NCBI GenBank assembly: GCA_036186865.1 | Contig: AP025046.1 | Location: 37,198,517 to 37,262,516, forward strand | Reading direction: 5' to 3' | DNA length: 64,000 nt | Source: Eustoma russellianum | Taxonomy: Eukaryota; Streptophyta; Magnoliopsida; Gentianales; Gentianaceae | Shown here: positions 1 through 12,480 of the stretch, one piece after another | Numbering within the stretch: position 1 is the first letter of the stretch | Layout: each line of letters begins with the position of its first letter | Notes under the pieces: generated by a model | The model's database searches: none | Told to the model about the DNA's origin: nothing | Seen by the model: only the letters and a program-made list of their open reading frames with translations | Program-made: the position numbers and the translations under genes

Positions 1-1970
1 CCGTAAATTCCAATGAAAGTTATACAAGTAAATGGAGTCACACAAGAAGTTGAGAAGTATAAAAGTGAATGGTCATCTGAAGATAAAAAGAAAATGTTCA
101 TGAATACTAAAGCTATGCAATTACTGTTAAACGGATTAACGACTTCTGAAGCAGGTTATGTATCAAATTGCACTAGTGCGCACGATATGTGAAAATCACT
201 AGAATTAAAGCATGAAGGTGCTAGCGGTGTAAAAGAGTCAAAATAAATATGCTTATGTCGGAAATTGAATCTTTTAAAATGTTGCTGAACGAATCCATAA
301 CATCTATTGATTTGAGGATCACAAAAATTTTCAATGCACTTGAAGCTTTAGGTAAATCATTTACCAACAATGAAAAAGTTCAAAAAGTGCTACGCAGTCT
401 TCCTGCTGAATAGGATCCGAAGGTGACAGCAAAAGGAGACAAAGTCAATCACTAAAATGGACGAATTGATAGGCTCACTTAAGAGTATAGGAGGTAAAAC
501 TAAACCAACAGAAGTTCGAGTCATCAAAATCTATCGCTAAGTCTATTGCTTTCAAAACAACTGGGACACATAATAATAGTGAAAGTAATAGCAATAGTGA
601 ATTAGATGATGACTTAATCTTAGTGGCTAGTTTTCTAAACAGCCTAATAGAAATAGGCAACAATCTTCTTTTTCTTATCAACCTATGAAAAATAACTCTA
701 ATAATAACAAGTGGCATAATAAAGATTTAAAATGCTATGAATATGGTCAAAAAGGACATATTTCATATGATTGCCCATCAAAGAAAAATAATAATAACAA
801 CAAAAATAATAAACAAGTCAAGGATAAGGAGACGCAAAGATCCTAGCCAAAGGAGTCCAAGGCAAGAAAAGGCAAACGGCCAACGAAGGCGAGCACGTGA
901 AGTGACTCGTCTGACTCAGAATCTGACAATGAGGAAGCTCAAGTCTGCTTCGTGTCTAACGAGGTAATTTCTTCTTCAGATGTAGATTATGATAATGAAA
1001 TGACATTTGATGAAATGTACGAAGAGTTTTTAAATATGCATGCTCACTGTAAAGGGCTGTCTAACGAGAAAAAGAAACTAACTGAAGAAAATGACAAGTC
1101 AAAGACGTCCAACTTGGAATTTTCTAATAAGTTAGAATCTTTTAAACAAGAGTCTACTAATACTCTTGATTCTCTTAAGATTAAAATTGAGTCACATAGG
1201 AAAAATGAACAAACATTGAAAACCAAAAATAGCATGTTGAAAACTAAGGTGGATAATTATGAAAAAGAAATAGTACAACTTAATACATCTAAACTAGACT
1301 TAGAAAAAATATTAGAACAGTTTAAATGTGGAACCAACATGCTAGACACACTCATATTATCCCAAAAATATGGAAATGATAAAAAGGGATTAGGTTATAT
1401 AGAAAAAAAATGACAAGTTAAGCAAAAAGACTAACTTTGTATCATCTAAGTCTAAACTACCATATAAAGAAAAAACAAATTTGCCTGCTACTCCTTTTTC
1501 TGCTCTTCCTAAAGTAAAAAAATATAACATGCACCCCCAAAAGCAACAAGGCAAAACTTTGCATCTAGACAACCTAGAAATTATGCCTATATGTATAAAA
1601 ATGTGTTTAGACAAAATAAACCGCAACCAACCTATTATAATTTATATAGACATAATCATAGGCAATTATATTATTTTTTCTTATAGAATTGCATATGATC
1701 ATACATATATTGCGCCATACAAGAAACAAAATCATATGCCCTACACACAATATCAAAATCAACGTAGATCTTATCAACCAAGATGTAACATGTATGACAA
1801 TGTATTATCATTTAAATGGAATGGACAAATACATGAAAATCCTTTGTATTATTCAACATATAATAATGTCAAATATGTGCCCAGAAGGTACATCTAAGTT
1901 TGGATACCCAAAGGATATATAAACAAGGATGGTGCCCCTAACATTCAAGGACCCAAGTAAAGGGTACCTA
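1..1970 (+). pseudogene. copia-1 gag remnant (capsid, zinc knuckle, coiled-coil tail)
   Basis: The first 700 bases align with the gag of copia-2. TGG codons have become TGA at 190-192 and TAG at 411-413, so the frame is broken early. A CCHC knuckle near 730-780 has lost its second cysteine (CYEYGQKGH) but keeps the last one. From about 950 to 1413 an open stretch of about 150 codons is rich in Lys, Glu, Asn and Leu with heptad-like spacing. It looks like the coiled-coil region that follows the knuckle in related plant copia gags, and it ends in an LGY motif. Copia-2 has lost this segment. From 1480 to 1900 comes a Tyr/Asn/His-rich linker leading to the protease. No function is expected. Confidence 0.85.
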
Positions 1971-1975
1971 AATCT

Positions 1976-3925
1976 TTGTCTCCATTGTCGGTAAATTGCA
2001 AAGTAGGCAAACTTGAGACAAAGCCAAGGAATCTAAAAACCAAATGGTTTTTAAACAGCGGATGTTCGAGACATATGACAGGCAACCCCAAACTATTCAC
2101 TGAGCTAGAACATATCAAGAATGGAGGACAAGTGACATTCGATGATAACAACAAAGGAAAAGTTATTGGAAAAGGAACAATTGGGGATCCTAACACATTT
2201 CAAATACGAAATGTGTTGTTAGTAAGCAATCTATCTTATAATTTACTTAGTATTTCACAACTTATTGATGGTGGATACAATGTTTCTTTTTTTCCTAATT
2301 GTTGTAATATAATAAATGAAAAGGGAGAAATTGTGCTAAAAGAAAATAGGGCGGCAACATTTATACCCTTTCATTAGATAATATGTTAGATGCTAAAGTT
2401 AAGTGTTTAATATCACGTGACTTAGATGTGAACTTATGGCATAGACGACTAGGCCATATAGGAATTTCAACTATTGAAAAGTTATCTAAGAAGAACTTAA
2501 TTAGAGGCATGCCTAAGTTAGACTTAGATAATTTTCAACTATGTGAAACTTGTATTAAAGGAAAACACATAAAAGAAATAATGAAACCAAAACATGAAGT
2601 GAGTACTAGTCATGTACTAAAATTGCTTCACTTAGACTTATTTGGTCCAAGTAGGATAAGAAGTCTAGGTGGATACTACTATGTGTGTGTCATAGGATAC
2701 ACATGGACATTGTTCTTAACACACAAACACGATGCTCCATTGGCAATCGAAACTCTTATCAAGCAACTCGAAAATCTTTACGAAGAAAATGTTAAAAGAA
2801 TTTGAAGTGATAGAGGTGGAGAATTTAAAAACAAAGATGTAGTCAAGTTTTGTGAATTACATGGAATAAAACATGAATCTCACCACCTAGAACACCGCAA
2901 CTCAATGGAGTTGTTGAACGCAAAAATAGAACAATTCAAAAAATTGCTAGGACATTGTTATGTGAAAATAAAGTACCAAAATTCTTATGGGTTGAAGCTG
3001 TTAGTTGTGCATGTTATATAAAAAATAGGCTTTCCATTAGAAAGAAGTTAAATAAAACACCTTACGAATTATTAAATAATAGACAATCAAAGTTAGATTA
3101 TCTTAGAGATTTTGGATGTAAGTGTTTTTTTGTTGAACACTAAAGATAATCTAAGATAAATTTGAACAAAATCTTATTGATTGTATCTTTGTTGGCTATT
3201 CAACTAACTCAAGAGCATATATGTGTTATAATCCTGTATCTAGAAAGATAATTGAATCCATACATGTGAAATTCAATGAGAATGCATGTTTTGAAGTAAG
3301 TGATAAAAATAAACAAGAAAATAATGTTGTAATCCTGTATCTTTGTTGGCTATTCAACTAACTCAAGAGCATATATGTGTTATAATCCTGTATCTAGAAA
3401 GATAATTGAATCCATACATGTGAAATTCAATGAGAATGCATGTTTTGAAGTAAGTGATAAAAATAAACAAGAAAATAATGTTGAAAATATGTTTGATGAT
3501 GATGACTTGTTACTTGAGCATTTACATGATCATCTAAACCAACTCTCCCTGAACAAGACATGCATGAACTCTTAGGTGAAGTAAATCAAGAAATTTTTCA
3601 ATTGGAAAATAATACATCTAATTTACAAGATGTTCCGATTGTATATAATAATGTTCACACAAATGAAACATTTGAACAAGATGAAGGTGAACCTAGTCAA
3701 TCTAGGAATTGGTGGTATATAAAAGATAAACACGAGTATGCTAAGGAATTGATTATTGGGAATCCGAGTGATGGGCTTAGAACTCGTAGAAACATAAGTA
3801 AAACTGAAGAATATAGCTTAATCTCACACTTAGAACCTAAGAATGTTAAGGAAGCCTTATGTGATATATCGTGGATAGATGCCATGCATGACGAGTTAAA
3901 CCAATTCACCAGGAACAATATGTGA
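1976..3925 (+). pseudogene. copia-1 protease and integrase remnant
   Basis: The aspartic protease site reads NSGCSRHM near 2055-2080 where copia-2 has DSGCSRHM, so the catalytic aspartate is changed to asparagine. The integrase zinc finger follows (HRRLGH and CETC, about 2440-2560). Core motifs are present but are interrupted by a TGA near 2804 and by frameshifts near 2880 and 3140. A 142-bp stretch is tandemly duplicated at 3186-3481. The acidic C-terminal linker and the start of the RT region run to about 3925, where TGG has become TGA. The protein would be inactive even if it were joined. Confidence 0.85.
3186..3481 (+). repeat. Local tandem duplication inside copia-1 integrase
   Basis: About 142 bp beginning TCTTTGTTGG occurs at 3186 and again at 3340, a period of 154 bp. 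The copies are nearly identical. Copia-2 has a single copy here, so the duplication arose in this copy or its recent lineage, probably by replication slippage or template switching. Confidence 0.9.
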
Positions 3926-5333
3926 GACTTAGTACCTAAACCCGAAAATAAATCTATAATAGGAACAAAATGGATATTTAGGAATAAAATGGATGAATAA
4001 GGTAACATTACAAGAAACAAGATTAGGCTAGTTGCACAAGGTTATAATCAACAAAAAGGAATAGATAATGAAGAAACCTTTGCACCCGTTGCACGAATAA
4101 AAGCAATTAGATTATTACTTGCTATTGCAAGTTTAAGTAACATAAAACTCTTCTAAATGGATGTCAAGAGTGCATTCTTGAATGGATACATCCAAGAAGT
4201 TTTTGTCGAACAACCATGTATACAAACTTAAAAAAGTTTTGTATGGTTTGAAACAAGCTCCAAGAGCTTGGTATGATAGATTTGAAAATTTTCTTATTGT
4301 AAACAATTATTAAAGGGGGGCAATAGACAACACATTGTTCCTGAGAAGAAAAGATAATGACATATTAATTGTCCAAATATATGTAGATGACATAATTTTT
4401 AGATCAACCAACCCTACCTTAGTAAAAGACTTCGAAGAATGTACGAAGTCGGAATTTGAAATGTCAATGGTAGGAGAATTGAACTACTTCTTAGCATTAC
4501 AAATCAAACAAACCCCTCAAGGAATTCACATTAGCCAACTTAAGTATATAAATGATATGATTAAGAAGTTTGGATTTGAAGGGTTGAAACCAACCCCTAC
4601 TCCTATGAGTGTTATTATTAAACTAGACAAAGATGAAAATGGAAAACCTTTTGATAACACACTATATAGGTCTATAATTGGATCATTGTTATATTTAACT
4701 GCCTCAAGACCTGATATAATGTTTAGTGTCTGTATGTGTGCTAGGTTTCAATCTTGTCCAAAAATGTCCCATTATAATGCAGTGAAAAAGATATTTAGAT
4801 ATATTAAACATACACCTCATTTAGGAAATTGGTACGATAGAAATGCTAAGTTGGAATTATATACTTATAGTGACGGAGATTATAGTGGTTGCAAGTTAGA
4901 TAAAAAATTCACTAGCGGAACTTTTCAATTCATAGGAACCAACCTGATCTCTTGGTTTTCTAAGAAATAAGCTAGTGTAGCTCTCCCTACCACTGAAGCC
5001 GAGTACATAGCCTTGAGTTTATGCACTATCCAAGTACTTTGGCTTAAACAACAACTTCGTGATTTTGGCATTATAATGAATAAGATTCCAATTTTCTACG
5101 ATAGCATGAGTGCGATCAATCTTTCTCAGAATCTGGTACTTCATTCTAAGGCCAAACACATAGAAGTTTGATACCCTTTTCTCCGTGACCATGTTCAAAG
5201 TGAGGATATAGTCATAAAACATATAAGAACTGATCATCAGGTTGCTGATATTTTCGCTAAATCCCTTAGTCAAGCCACTTTTAAAAACTTACGAGCCAAG
5301 TTAGATATAATGACCTACGATACAATTGCGTAA
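3926..5333 (+). pseudogene. copia-1 reverse transcriptase and RNase H remnant
   Basis: It begins with the conserved linker before RT. The TAA after MDE (near 4000) is present at the same place in copia-2. The RT keeps YVDDII near 4378-4395, but about 45 bp coding for the PPGFEDP region is deleted near 4215 and other stops occur. RNase H motifs (TYSDGDY with Gly for Ala, STEAEY changed to PTTEAEY) run to a C-terminus MTYDTIA that ends at a stop near 5331, shared with copia-2. Extensive decay indicates a dead gene. Confidence 0.87.
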
Positions 5334-5691
5334 TTATATCTTTTGCATGATTTGCAAAATAAAGGGGGTGATAGATATAAGAACATGATTTTAGTTTTTA
5401 AGTAATAATTCTAAGATTGAATGATAAGTTCAATTTCAATTAGATCATTTGGTATAAGTTTCGATTGGTGTTCAATTTGTTCAGAGCATAGGTTAAGGGA
5501 GAGAATATAAGTTGGTTGGCACATAGTTTAAATCTAAAAAGAGTTTGAGATTTTGAAAACAATTGGTATAAAATTGGTGAGTCTTTCAAAACAATTCAAT
5601 TGGTATTAAATTTGGTGATAAACAATTGGTAAAAGGTTGTGACATTAAAATCATGTAGGGTTATTTTGAAAATCATCCAAAAGGGGGAGAA
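5334..5691 (+). promoter_or_regulatory. copia-1 3' untranslated region with polypurine tract
   Basis: A non-coding spacer follows the RNase H stop. It ends in the purine run CCAAAAGGGGGAGAA at 5677-5691, immediately before the TG of the LTR. This is the expected primer for plus-strand DNA synthesis. An equivalent tract precedes the copia-2 3' LTR. Confidence 0.85.
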
Positions 5692-7768
5692 TGTTGAGGA
5701 ATATGTTTGGATAATTTTCAAAGTCATGATTTTAAGTGTTACACGTCATAAAAATGTCACACATGATGTTACAAATGATAAAGAGTTGAAATATATCAAA
5801 TAAGTGAAGAAAAATGACATCGATCTCTCAGGTTAATGTAATTCAATCGATCGATGTACATCGAACCCTCACATCAATCGATCCATGTATGGTTGAGAAA
5901 AACCACGACCTGACTGTGAGACATCAATCTCTAAACTTGAGGCACATCGATCTCTACATTGATCGATCGATGTTGGTCAGAGACAAAATCTGAATCTTAC
6001 TGTGAGACATCGATCTCTGAAACAGAGACACTTCGATCGATCGATGTCTATGGTTTTTAGAAAATCTTTCTAAATGTGATAAAATAGTTGTTTTCATTTT
6101 TACATAATTCATATATGTTTATCATAGTGTTATTATATGTTTTTGATGAATATAATAATGACTTGTGACTATTATGCCTTGGAAGTTTGTACGACTTACC
6201 AAAAAGGCAAAAATGGTATTTTGAGTTTTTATAGGTACTTGACATGGTGAATATGATTCAAGGACCTATATTCATATTATTTTTTATGAAAAAGGTGTTC
6301 TTATATTTATTTCTGACCATCGGGGTCATTTTCGGAGTATTCCATCACTAGGGGCATTTTGGTCATTTCACCCCCCAGGGGCAGTTTTGTCATTTTACTC
6401 AAGGAATTTCTTGAGTATCTTAATTATGGAGTTCATTTATGGTATTTATAAAGATTATTTGGTGGTTGAGTATCTTATTATCTTAATTATGGAGTTCATT
6501 TATGATATTTATAAAGATTATTTGGTGGTTTTCTATTATATTCTCTTATTTGATGATATTATCGACGGTAGCAGGATATGTGACGGTTTTCGTGCCACAT
6601 TCTATTTTTATTCTTGAAGACTTTTATGTGTATTACATTGGAGTCTCTCATTCATCATTTTGCACAGATTATAAGGTGTTTTTGGTACAAAATTTATAAC
6701 AACATACAAAGGAGAAAAAGTGGGAATTTTGGATTATATGTTGACATAATCTTGTCAGCTATTATTTAAGATTTCTCTTCATTAAATCTGAGTTTGTACA
6801 CCTATTATCAGATCAAAACGTCCATAAACTTGTGGAAATGATGGTTTTTTCATTTTATGACATGTGTACAAGTAGACCAACCACAAACAAGCTAGTTGGC
6901 AATTGGAAATTTCAAAAAAGGGGCAACGGCTATATGGCTATTTGGAGCGATTTTTTGAATCAAATGGCAGCCCTCACATGCTATATTCTCATGGCAGGAA
7001 GTTGAGGTATTCTTGTGGCATATTTCCTTCTTATTATCTTCATTTTGCAAAGGATAATCAAGACAATTCCAAGGTGGAATTTTCGGCCAAGATAAGTTCA
7101 AAGGTGAAACAATCATGTTTCTTTATGTTGCTAAGTGTACAAGGTGATTATGTGGCCAACCAATGATGTGAAGACAACTAGAACTTGATGATGAAGATGT
7201 TGACATATAGGAGGTCTTATCTTCAAGGCCTATTTCACATTGTAAATATGAGGCAAAGATGAAGAAGAAGAACATACACTTGAAAGCAAAAGTTGAAGGT
7301 CATTGTCGTGTTATCATCTGCTCTTCATTCTTTGTGTAGCCAAGGTGTTCTTGTGATATTAGTTGAATGGCTACACGTCTCTTGTGTCTCATTTGTAAGA
7401 TTGATTATCCAAATTTATAAGGCTACAACAATAGGTGATAGATGTGTTACAACCAAAAGTTGCATAGATGTGTTCATTCAGTCTTGAATAGGGTTGGTGT
7501 TTAACCCAAGGATCAAGCTTGGTTCTTGTTGTATTTGTGTTCATTCCATAGTGAAATCCAAGGAAATGTGTACATTGGGACCAGAGTAGGTCATATTGAC
7601 CGAATCATGATAAATCCTCGATGTTCTTGTCTACTTTCTACTTTTTTGTTTTCTGTCCGTTTTCACTGCAGTTTTCATCCAACTTCACACGTCTTGAAAA
7701 ATAGCAAAATATTTTCAAAATTCGTGATTTTTGGTGGAGTTATACTTCAGACTGTTTTCATTTGCAAC
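5692..7768 (+). repeat. copia-1 3' LTR, truncated at its end
   Basis: It starts TGTTGAGGAATATG and follows the copia-2 LTR in order: a GATCGATCGA-rich block (about 5815-6050), AT-rich U3 sequence, a degenerate TATA region near 7238, and the transcribed part with the Pro-rich end missing. Similarity stops at CATTTGCAAC (7768), where the copia-2 LTR continues for about 550 bp more, so the last part of the LTR and any 3' target duplication are gone. Confidence 0.88.
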
Positions 7769-7782
7769 GACCCTTGAGACAT

Positions 7783-9059
7783 CGACCTTTGAGATGGTTG
7801 CGATGGTGGCTGCAAGGCCTTTTGAAATTTCGACAAGGGAGCCTATAACAGGAGGAGGAGGAGCTCAACCTGCCGTCGGCCATGGAGTGCAGCAGTTACA
7901 CAAACATTCAGTCCACCTTAGTACAAATTCGATCACTGTCCTTTTCCTTTTTTTTTGTGCTAAGCTACATTAACTTGTGTCTTGTGTTTGGTTAGATCTG
8001 CTGGTAGATACTAGCCTCATCCTAAGAGACATAGACGGCTAAGAACTTATTATACGAGATGAACCTGTCAGCTCGGTAGCATCCATTGGGGCTGAAGACC
8101 ATCTCACTTTTTCTGAAATGAGAGATACCAGAGCTGGTAAGAGGAGAAGAGGTGAGAGGCCCATGGCCCCTATCAGACCCAGCTTCACTGTCGAAGAATG
8201 ACTATCGCCAATTGAGCCTCCGGTGGCTGAGGTGCCACAACCTTCATATTATCTGGATACTGAAAAGCTGACTAAGTCATTTAGTGACAGCGACAATGGC
8301 CGGGACCCAGGGACTACTCGTCAACTAAACAAAAATTTAGTTCTTATAGACGGCCTTAGGGATTCTAAAGCCTTATCCATCAAGAAGCTGGTGGACTCCA
8401 TTCATAAAGATGAGGCCTTAGAAAGTTCAACTCATGATTGTTTTTTAACCATTCTTTAGATCTTGTTGCATAATCTATCCCACTCTTTACCTCATCTTTT
8501 CAAATCAGGGGAAAAAAATTTAACCTCGTCATTAGGGTCGAAGAAATGAATGACTTGGTCAAAGCTAAGAAGAAAAAGATAATTAACATCACCAAGTTGT
8601 CTAAGGAGAACAACAAGAAAATCACTAAGCTCGAGGAGGAGCTTGAGAAGCTACGAGAGAAGAAAGAGGATTCCGACTTCGATCTGGCCACCTTCATCTC
8701 CAAAGTGGATGAGCTCAAGAAGACCATCTCGCACTTGGAGCTGACATCTATAGAGTCTCATTCATCGATCACCTCTTTGAAAGAAAGCCTTGATAAATCT
8801 TAGAAGAACATGAAAGGTTTGGAAGGACAAGTATCTAAACTGACCGTATAGAATGCTTCACTGAAGTAAAAGTATGACTCTCTTAGGCACGAGTTGGTTG
8901 AGTTCAAGGAGGAAGCCATCGTCGAGTTCAAGAAGTCAGAGTCCTTCTTAGTCAACTTGGCTATCCTTCAAGGTTACACGTTAGAGATTGGCCAAGTAGA
9001 GGCGGTCGACGTTTGTACCAAAGTGAATCCTTTGCTAAATAAAAAAGACCCACAGATCT
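7783..9059 (+). pseudogene. Antisense extra ORF of the old gypsy element (coiled-coil part)
   Basis: Broken open stretches at 8223-8459, 8546-8803 and 8894-9059 encode a Lys/Glu-rich coiled coil, followed by a tail matching the C-terminal part of the minus-strand ORF of the young gypsy element. Shared features are EFKKSE, a Leu-Gln-Gly step, GQ-x-EA-x-D-x-C and LN-x-x-DP. The match resumes after the RTE LINE at 12427-12480 with FIDGADLRD. The N-terminal domain is missing because the copia-1 junction removes it. It is transcribed against gag-pol of its own element. Function is unknown. The family is the plant 'putative gypsy type transposon' group. Confidence 0.75.
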
Positions 9060-10415
9060 CATACATATATAACACCATCATCATCATCCGTACCCAGTAT
9101 ATCCCAACGACAGCAAAATCTATCATTAAGGTCTGGGGAGAGTAAGTGGTAGGCAGACAATACCTGTGTCCCAAGGGATAGAGAGTCTGCTTCTAGTGAG
9201 ACCCCCGGCTCTATATGTACCTGCATAAATGATATAATAATAGAGATATGATGTGCTAGTGTGTTAATGAGGGAATTCAGGAAATACAAAGAAAAGGCTT
9301 TTGATATTAAAATATACATAACGGGTATATGTACATGTAATGCAAAACAACGGTAAAATATAAGCAAACACGTGCAAAGTCAACCTAAAGCGTAGATAGT
9401 GTCTACGCCTATCTATGTCCCTAACTATACTCTAAGGTGTCCCCATATATGACCTATACCTCGTTAACCTTAATCTTATGTCTCCATGAACTCCTATCCT
9501 GGACCATGTCATCAGAGATGTGCAAATCTAGTAAGTCGTGTCTAATCTGCTCATCTCAAGTGTAGCGCCCTGGCCCGATATTGGCATCGGAACCATTACA
9601 CCCGTCGTAGTCTACTACAAGGACTACAAAGCGTCAAAGCAAATCGAGCGTACATCATTCATGACGTAAGATAAATCAGTAGAAACGTCGTAAAATTTAA
9701 AACTTCACCAACATTAATGTAACCAGAAAAATACAGCGGAAATAAAAGGTGTTCGATCAATTGTCTAACATATCCTCCAGTACAACATAATAAACATCGA
9801 GTTTTCCAACTTAAAGTAAGTAATCAAACATCTATCTACTTCCATGACCATCATCCCATTGAGTCCACTCGTCATCGTCTTCGACAAATATCATTTTGTA
9901 TTCTGGCTCACATGAAAAGGAAATGGAGCATCTGTTCTTAGCGAGAATATCGCCAGCAATTAACCCGTCTATACACCTTACGGGATCACACACGACGAGT
10001 CATCAGTGTATAAGTCAATGCCCAAAATAAGGTGTTCGGGGTTAGCAAATAGCATCTTTATAACAATTCTTCAAAACAGATAAATCATATAAATGATACG
10101 CGGATACGAGAACAAACATGTAACTAAAATAACATACCACATAAACAGAACATAAGCTAGTCACATTTCTTGCATGTCAAATCTTATGCTTCGTGTATCA
10201 TGATGCATGTACTTCTTAAAACCACATACAGAACCCATGCATATGACTTCTTTCGTAAACATGCTATGCGTGTCATTTCACAAAACTTTTCATATTCTTC
10301 GCGTAGCAGAACTTTATACCATGTGGGTGATCAGTCCACAGCAAACAGAACTTTATACCCCATGTTGAAAGGTTCACAGCCTCATAACATATAACTTTAT
10401 ACCCTGTGCTGAAAG

Positions 10416-10560
10416 GTCCACGGCCCCATTACATATATCATATATATCCGTGCTGATAGGTCCACGGCCCCATTACATATGTCATATATCCGTGCTGATA
10501 GGTCCACGACCCCATTACATATGTCATATATCCGTGCTGATAAGTCCACGGCCCCATAAA
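10416..10560. repeat. Tandem repeat of about 42 bp, four units, in the solo LTR
   Basis: Units starting GTCCACGGCCCC lie at 10416, 10460, 10502 and 10544, giving periods of 44, 42 and 42 bp. Each contains CATTACATATRTCATATA and CCGTGCTGATA. Looser relatives with TTTATACCCTG flank the array from about 10310 to 10640. Confidence 0.9.
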
Positions 10561-10984
10561 ATACTTTATACCCTGCTGTTGATTCACAGGTCACGCTTTT
10601 ATACCCTGCTTTCGTAGGAGTGACTTTTATACCCTGCGATCAACCAGCAGCCATAGTTTGCTTTTCGAAAACTTAATCTTCTCTTGTAAACACATGTTCT
10701 TTCACAAATCAAATCTCATGTCAAATGCAAAGTGTTCATGTCATGATGCAGGATGCTCATGCAGCTTCATATCAAACATGTAATATATACACACATCTTA
10801 CATATCCAGTATGTGATCTTGCATCTCAAACACTCCTTACTCGTATCTCTCTAAGTCCGTTTGTCTCACCAACTCACTTGGAATTCATTCGTATCCCTAC
10901 TTAATCAAACTTAACATCTATTCCTCAAGTACACCTCAAATACCCTTGCATTGTATGATCAAAGGAAGAGAATAAAGTTATTAC

Positions 10985-11255
10985 ACGTACATAGGGCGCC
11001 TATAGGGTCAAAAAGACTTCCAGTACACTTGGAACGCCTACTTTAGGTGCCTAAAGTGACATGAGGCGCCTATACTAGGCGTTCGAAGTGTTCGGGAATG
11101 TGTTGTATACATCGAACGCCTACATGAAGCGCCTTATGTTGACATGAAGCGCCTAATGTGGTGTTCGAAGTGTACGGAGATGCACTGGGACACATTGAAT
11201 GCCTACTTTAGGCGCCTAATGTGACTTGAAGCGCCTAAAGTAGGCGTTTGAAATG
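10985..11255. repeat. Dispersed GCGCCTA / GAACGCCTA repeats in the solo LTR
   Basis: Short motifs GGCGCCTA, GAAGCGCCT and the mirrored TAGGCGTTCGAAGTG recur at least ten times in 270 bp, in both orientations, so the block can fold into several hairpins. The spacing is irregular (about 20-60 bp). Confidence 0.8.
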
Positions 11256-12480
11256 TTCTGACGGTTCCAGAATTGCAGTTTTCTACAAAAACTTCCTCCC
11301 TTCACCTTCCTCCTTCACCCCTTCCATGTTTAACACTTCAAGATATATCTTAACACCTAGATTCATCAGGCTTAACACCCAACTAGCATGTGTTGATTCT
11401 CAAACATGCAAAATAGTATCCACTCTAAACCTTCTATCACCCACAACCTTCAATAGATATCTTCAGACCTTCCAACACAACAAGTCTACAACAATGCCAA
11501 CATTCATCCTTCAACTCCCTGCAAATACTCTCAAAACATCTAAGGTGTATTTACCAAACTTAAGAACTTATATCAAGACAATGAACACATCACGTATAAC
11601 ACTCTTATGGGCATATTTAACAACAAAGATCACAACATAACCATTTTCAGATATTGGCCCAAAGAACATAACTTTACTCAATCAACAACAACAATTACAT
11701 ATAGTAAAGCATTTAACATAACCAAATCAAAGTTACTAATGTGTGATCCGGGTTTTCTCTTTATAAGAACTTAGGGCCTATTGTATCAAAAGTTACGTAA
11801 AGCGTATAGAAAGATTACTTGCCTTGGAATCTAGATAAGCTTACGAGTGTACTGCGGAATTTTGGTAAGGATTGAACATAGATTGGCCTTCTTCCTTCCT
11901 TTTCTTCTTCTCTTCTTCTTCTTTCTCTCTTCTCCTTCCCTTTTCTCTCTAGGCGGTTTCCCCCTCTCTTTGTGTTATAACCCACGGCTCCTCCCTCCTT
12001 TGGGGAGTTATACTAAATGTGTAACTCCCCCATCACTTAAGTGGGGAGGGCATTTTGGTAATTTTTCCTAATTTTCTTAATTCTCACTTTTAACCTTTTC
12101 TTTTATTTTTCTATGTTTTATTTAACTACGTCTTATAACCTATACAATTAATCAAATTGTGTTTAAGGTTGACTTCTAAGTATTGAAAGTCATGCTTAAA
12201 AGTTACGGGGTATGACATCAAGTCAGTTTGGGTCTGTCTTTACTCTTGTTACCCTCTACAATGAGGTTTTCAATTGCTCTGACCAACGTCGTTATCTGCC
12301 TCTACTTGACATGCCCAAACTATCTCATTCTTTCCTCCCTTATCTTATCTGCTATACTAGCCACGCCTAACCTTTCTCGAAACACCTCGTTTCTGATCCA
12401 GTCTAGCCTTGGCATACATGTATAACCCAACTGCCAAAATTGAGTAGGATTACAGTTCAAGCTATTCATAGACGGGGCAG

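Larger units (their letters stand above)
1..7768 (+). mobile_element. copia-1: decayed Ty1/copia element, 5' end outside window
   Basis: A long, mutated Ty1/copia element read left to right: gag, protease, integrase, reverse transcriptase, RNase H, polypurine tract and 3' LTR. It enters the window inside gag, so the 5' LTR and primer site are not seen. It is the same family as copia-2 (21342-31687): the two align from gag to the LTR. Many stops and frameshifts and a truncated LTR show it is an old, dead copy. The LTR breaks off at 7768, where antisense-ORF sequence of the old gypsy element begins, so either a deletion joined the two or copia-1 was cut when the region rearranged. Confidence 0.9.
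9561..12217. repeat. Solo LTR, 2657 bp, inside the RTE LINE
   Basis: It begins TGTAGCGCCC and ends GGGGTATGACA, the TG...CA form of an LTR, and is flanked by a perfect 5-bp duplication TCAAG (9556-9560 and 12218-12222). No gag, pol, primer site or second LTR lies between, so it is the product of recombination between two LTRs. The length and the TGTARCGCCC-like start suggest a Ty3/gypsy chromovirus of the Del/Tekay kind, but this is inference. It contains two internal repeat blocks, listed separately. The open stretch at 11248-11640 inside it has no protein-family support. Confidence 0.88.
9074..12412 (-). mobile_element. 5'-truncated RTE-type LINE, interrupted by a solo LTR
   Basis: Minus-strand translation of 12223-12400 gives the end of an RTE reverse-transcriptase ORF (IRNEVFRERLG, then a FGHV-Q-R motif). 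It continues after the solo LTR at 9555 downwards with RHDLLDLHISDDM and SWRHKIKVNE, typical of the last residues before the stop. The 3' end carries a (GAT)n tail (complement of 9074-9089), usual for RTE elements. A 14-bp target duplication, CATACATRTATAAC, flanks it at 9060-9073 and 12413-12426 with one mismatch. Without the solo LTR the remnant is only about 680 bp. It split the antisense ORF of the old gypsy element. Sequence near 9090-9220 also resembles the 3' end shared by some plant SINEs. Confidence 0.85.

Noticed and set aside
10416..10560. Repeat array considered as a centromeric satellite
   Set aside because: Only four units, confined to one LTR.
11248..11640. 130-codon open stretch
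   Set aside because: It lies in the solo LTR, has low-complexity Thr/Ser/Leu composition and no family-like motif.
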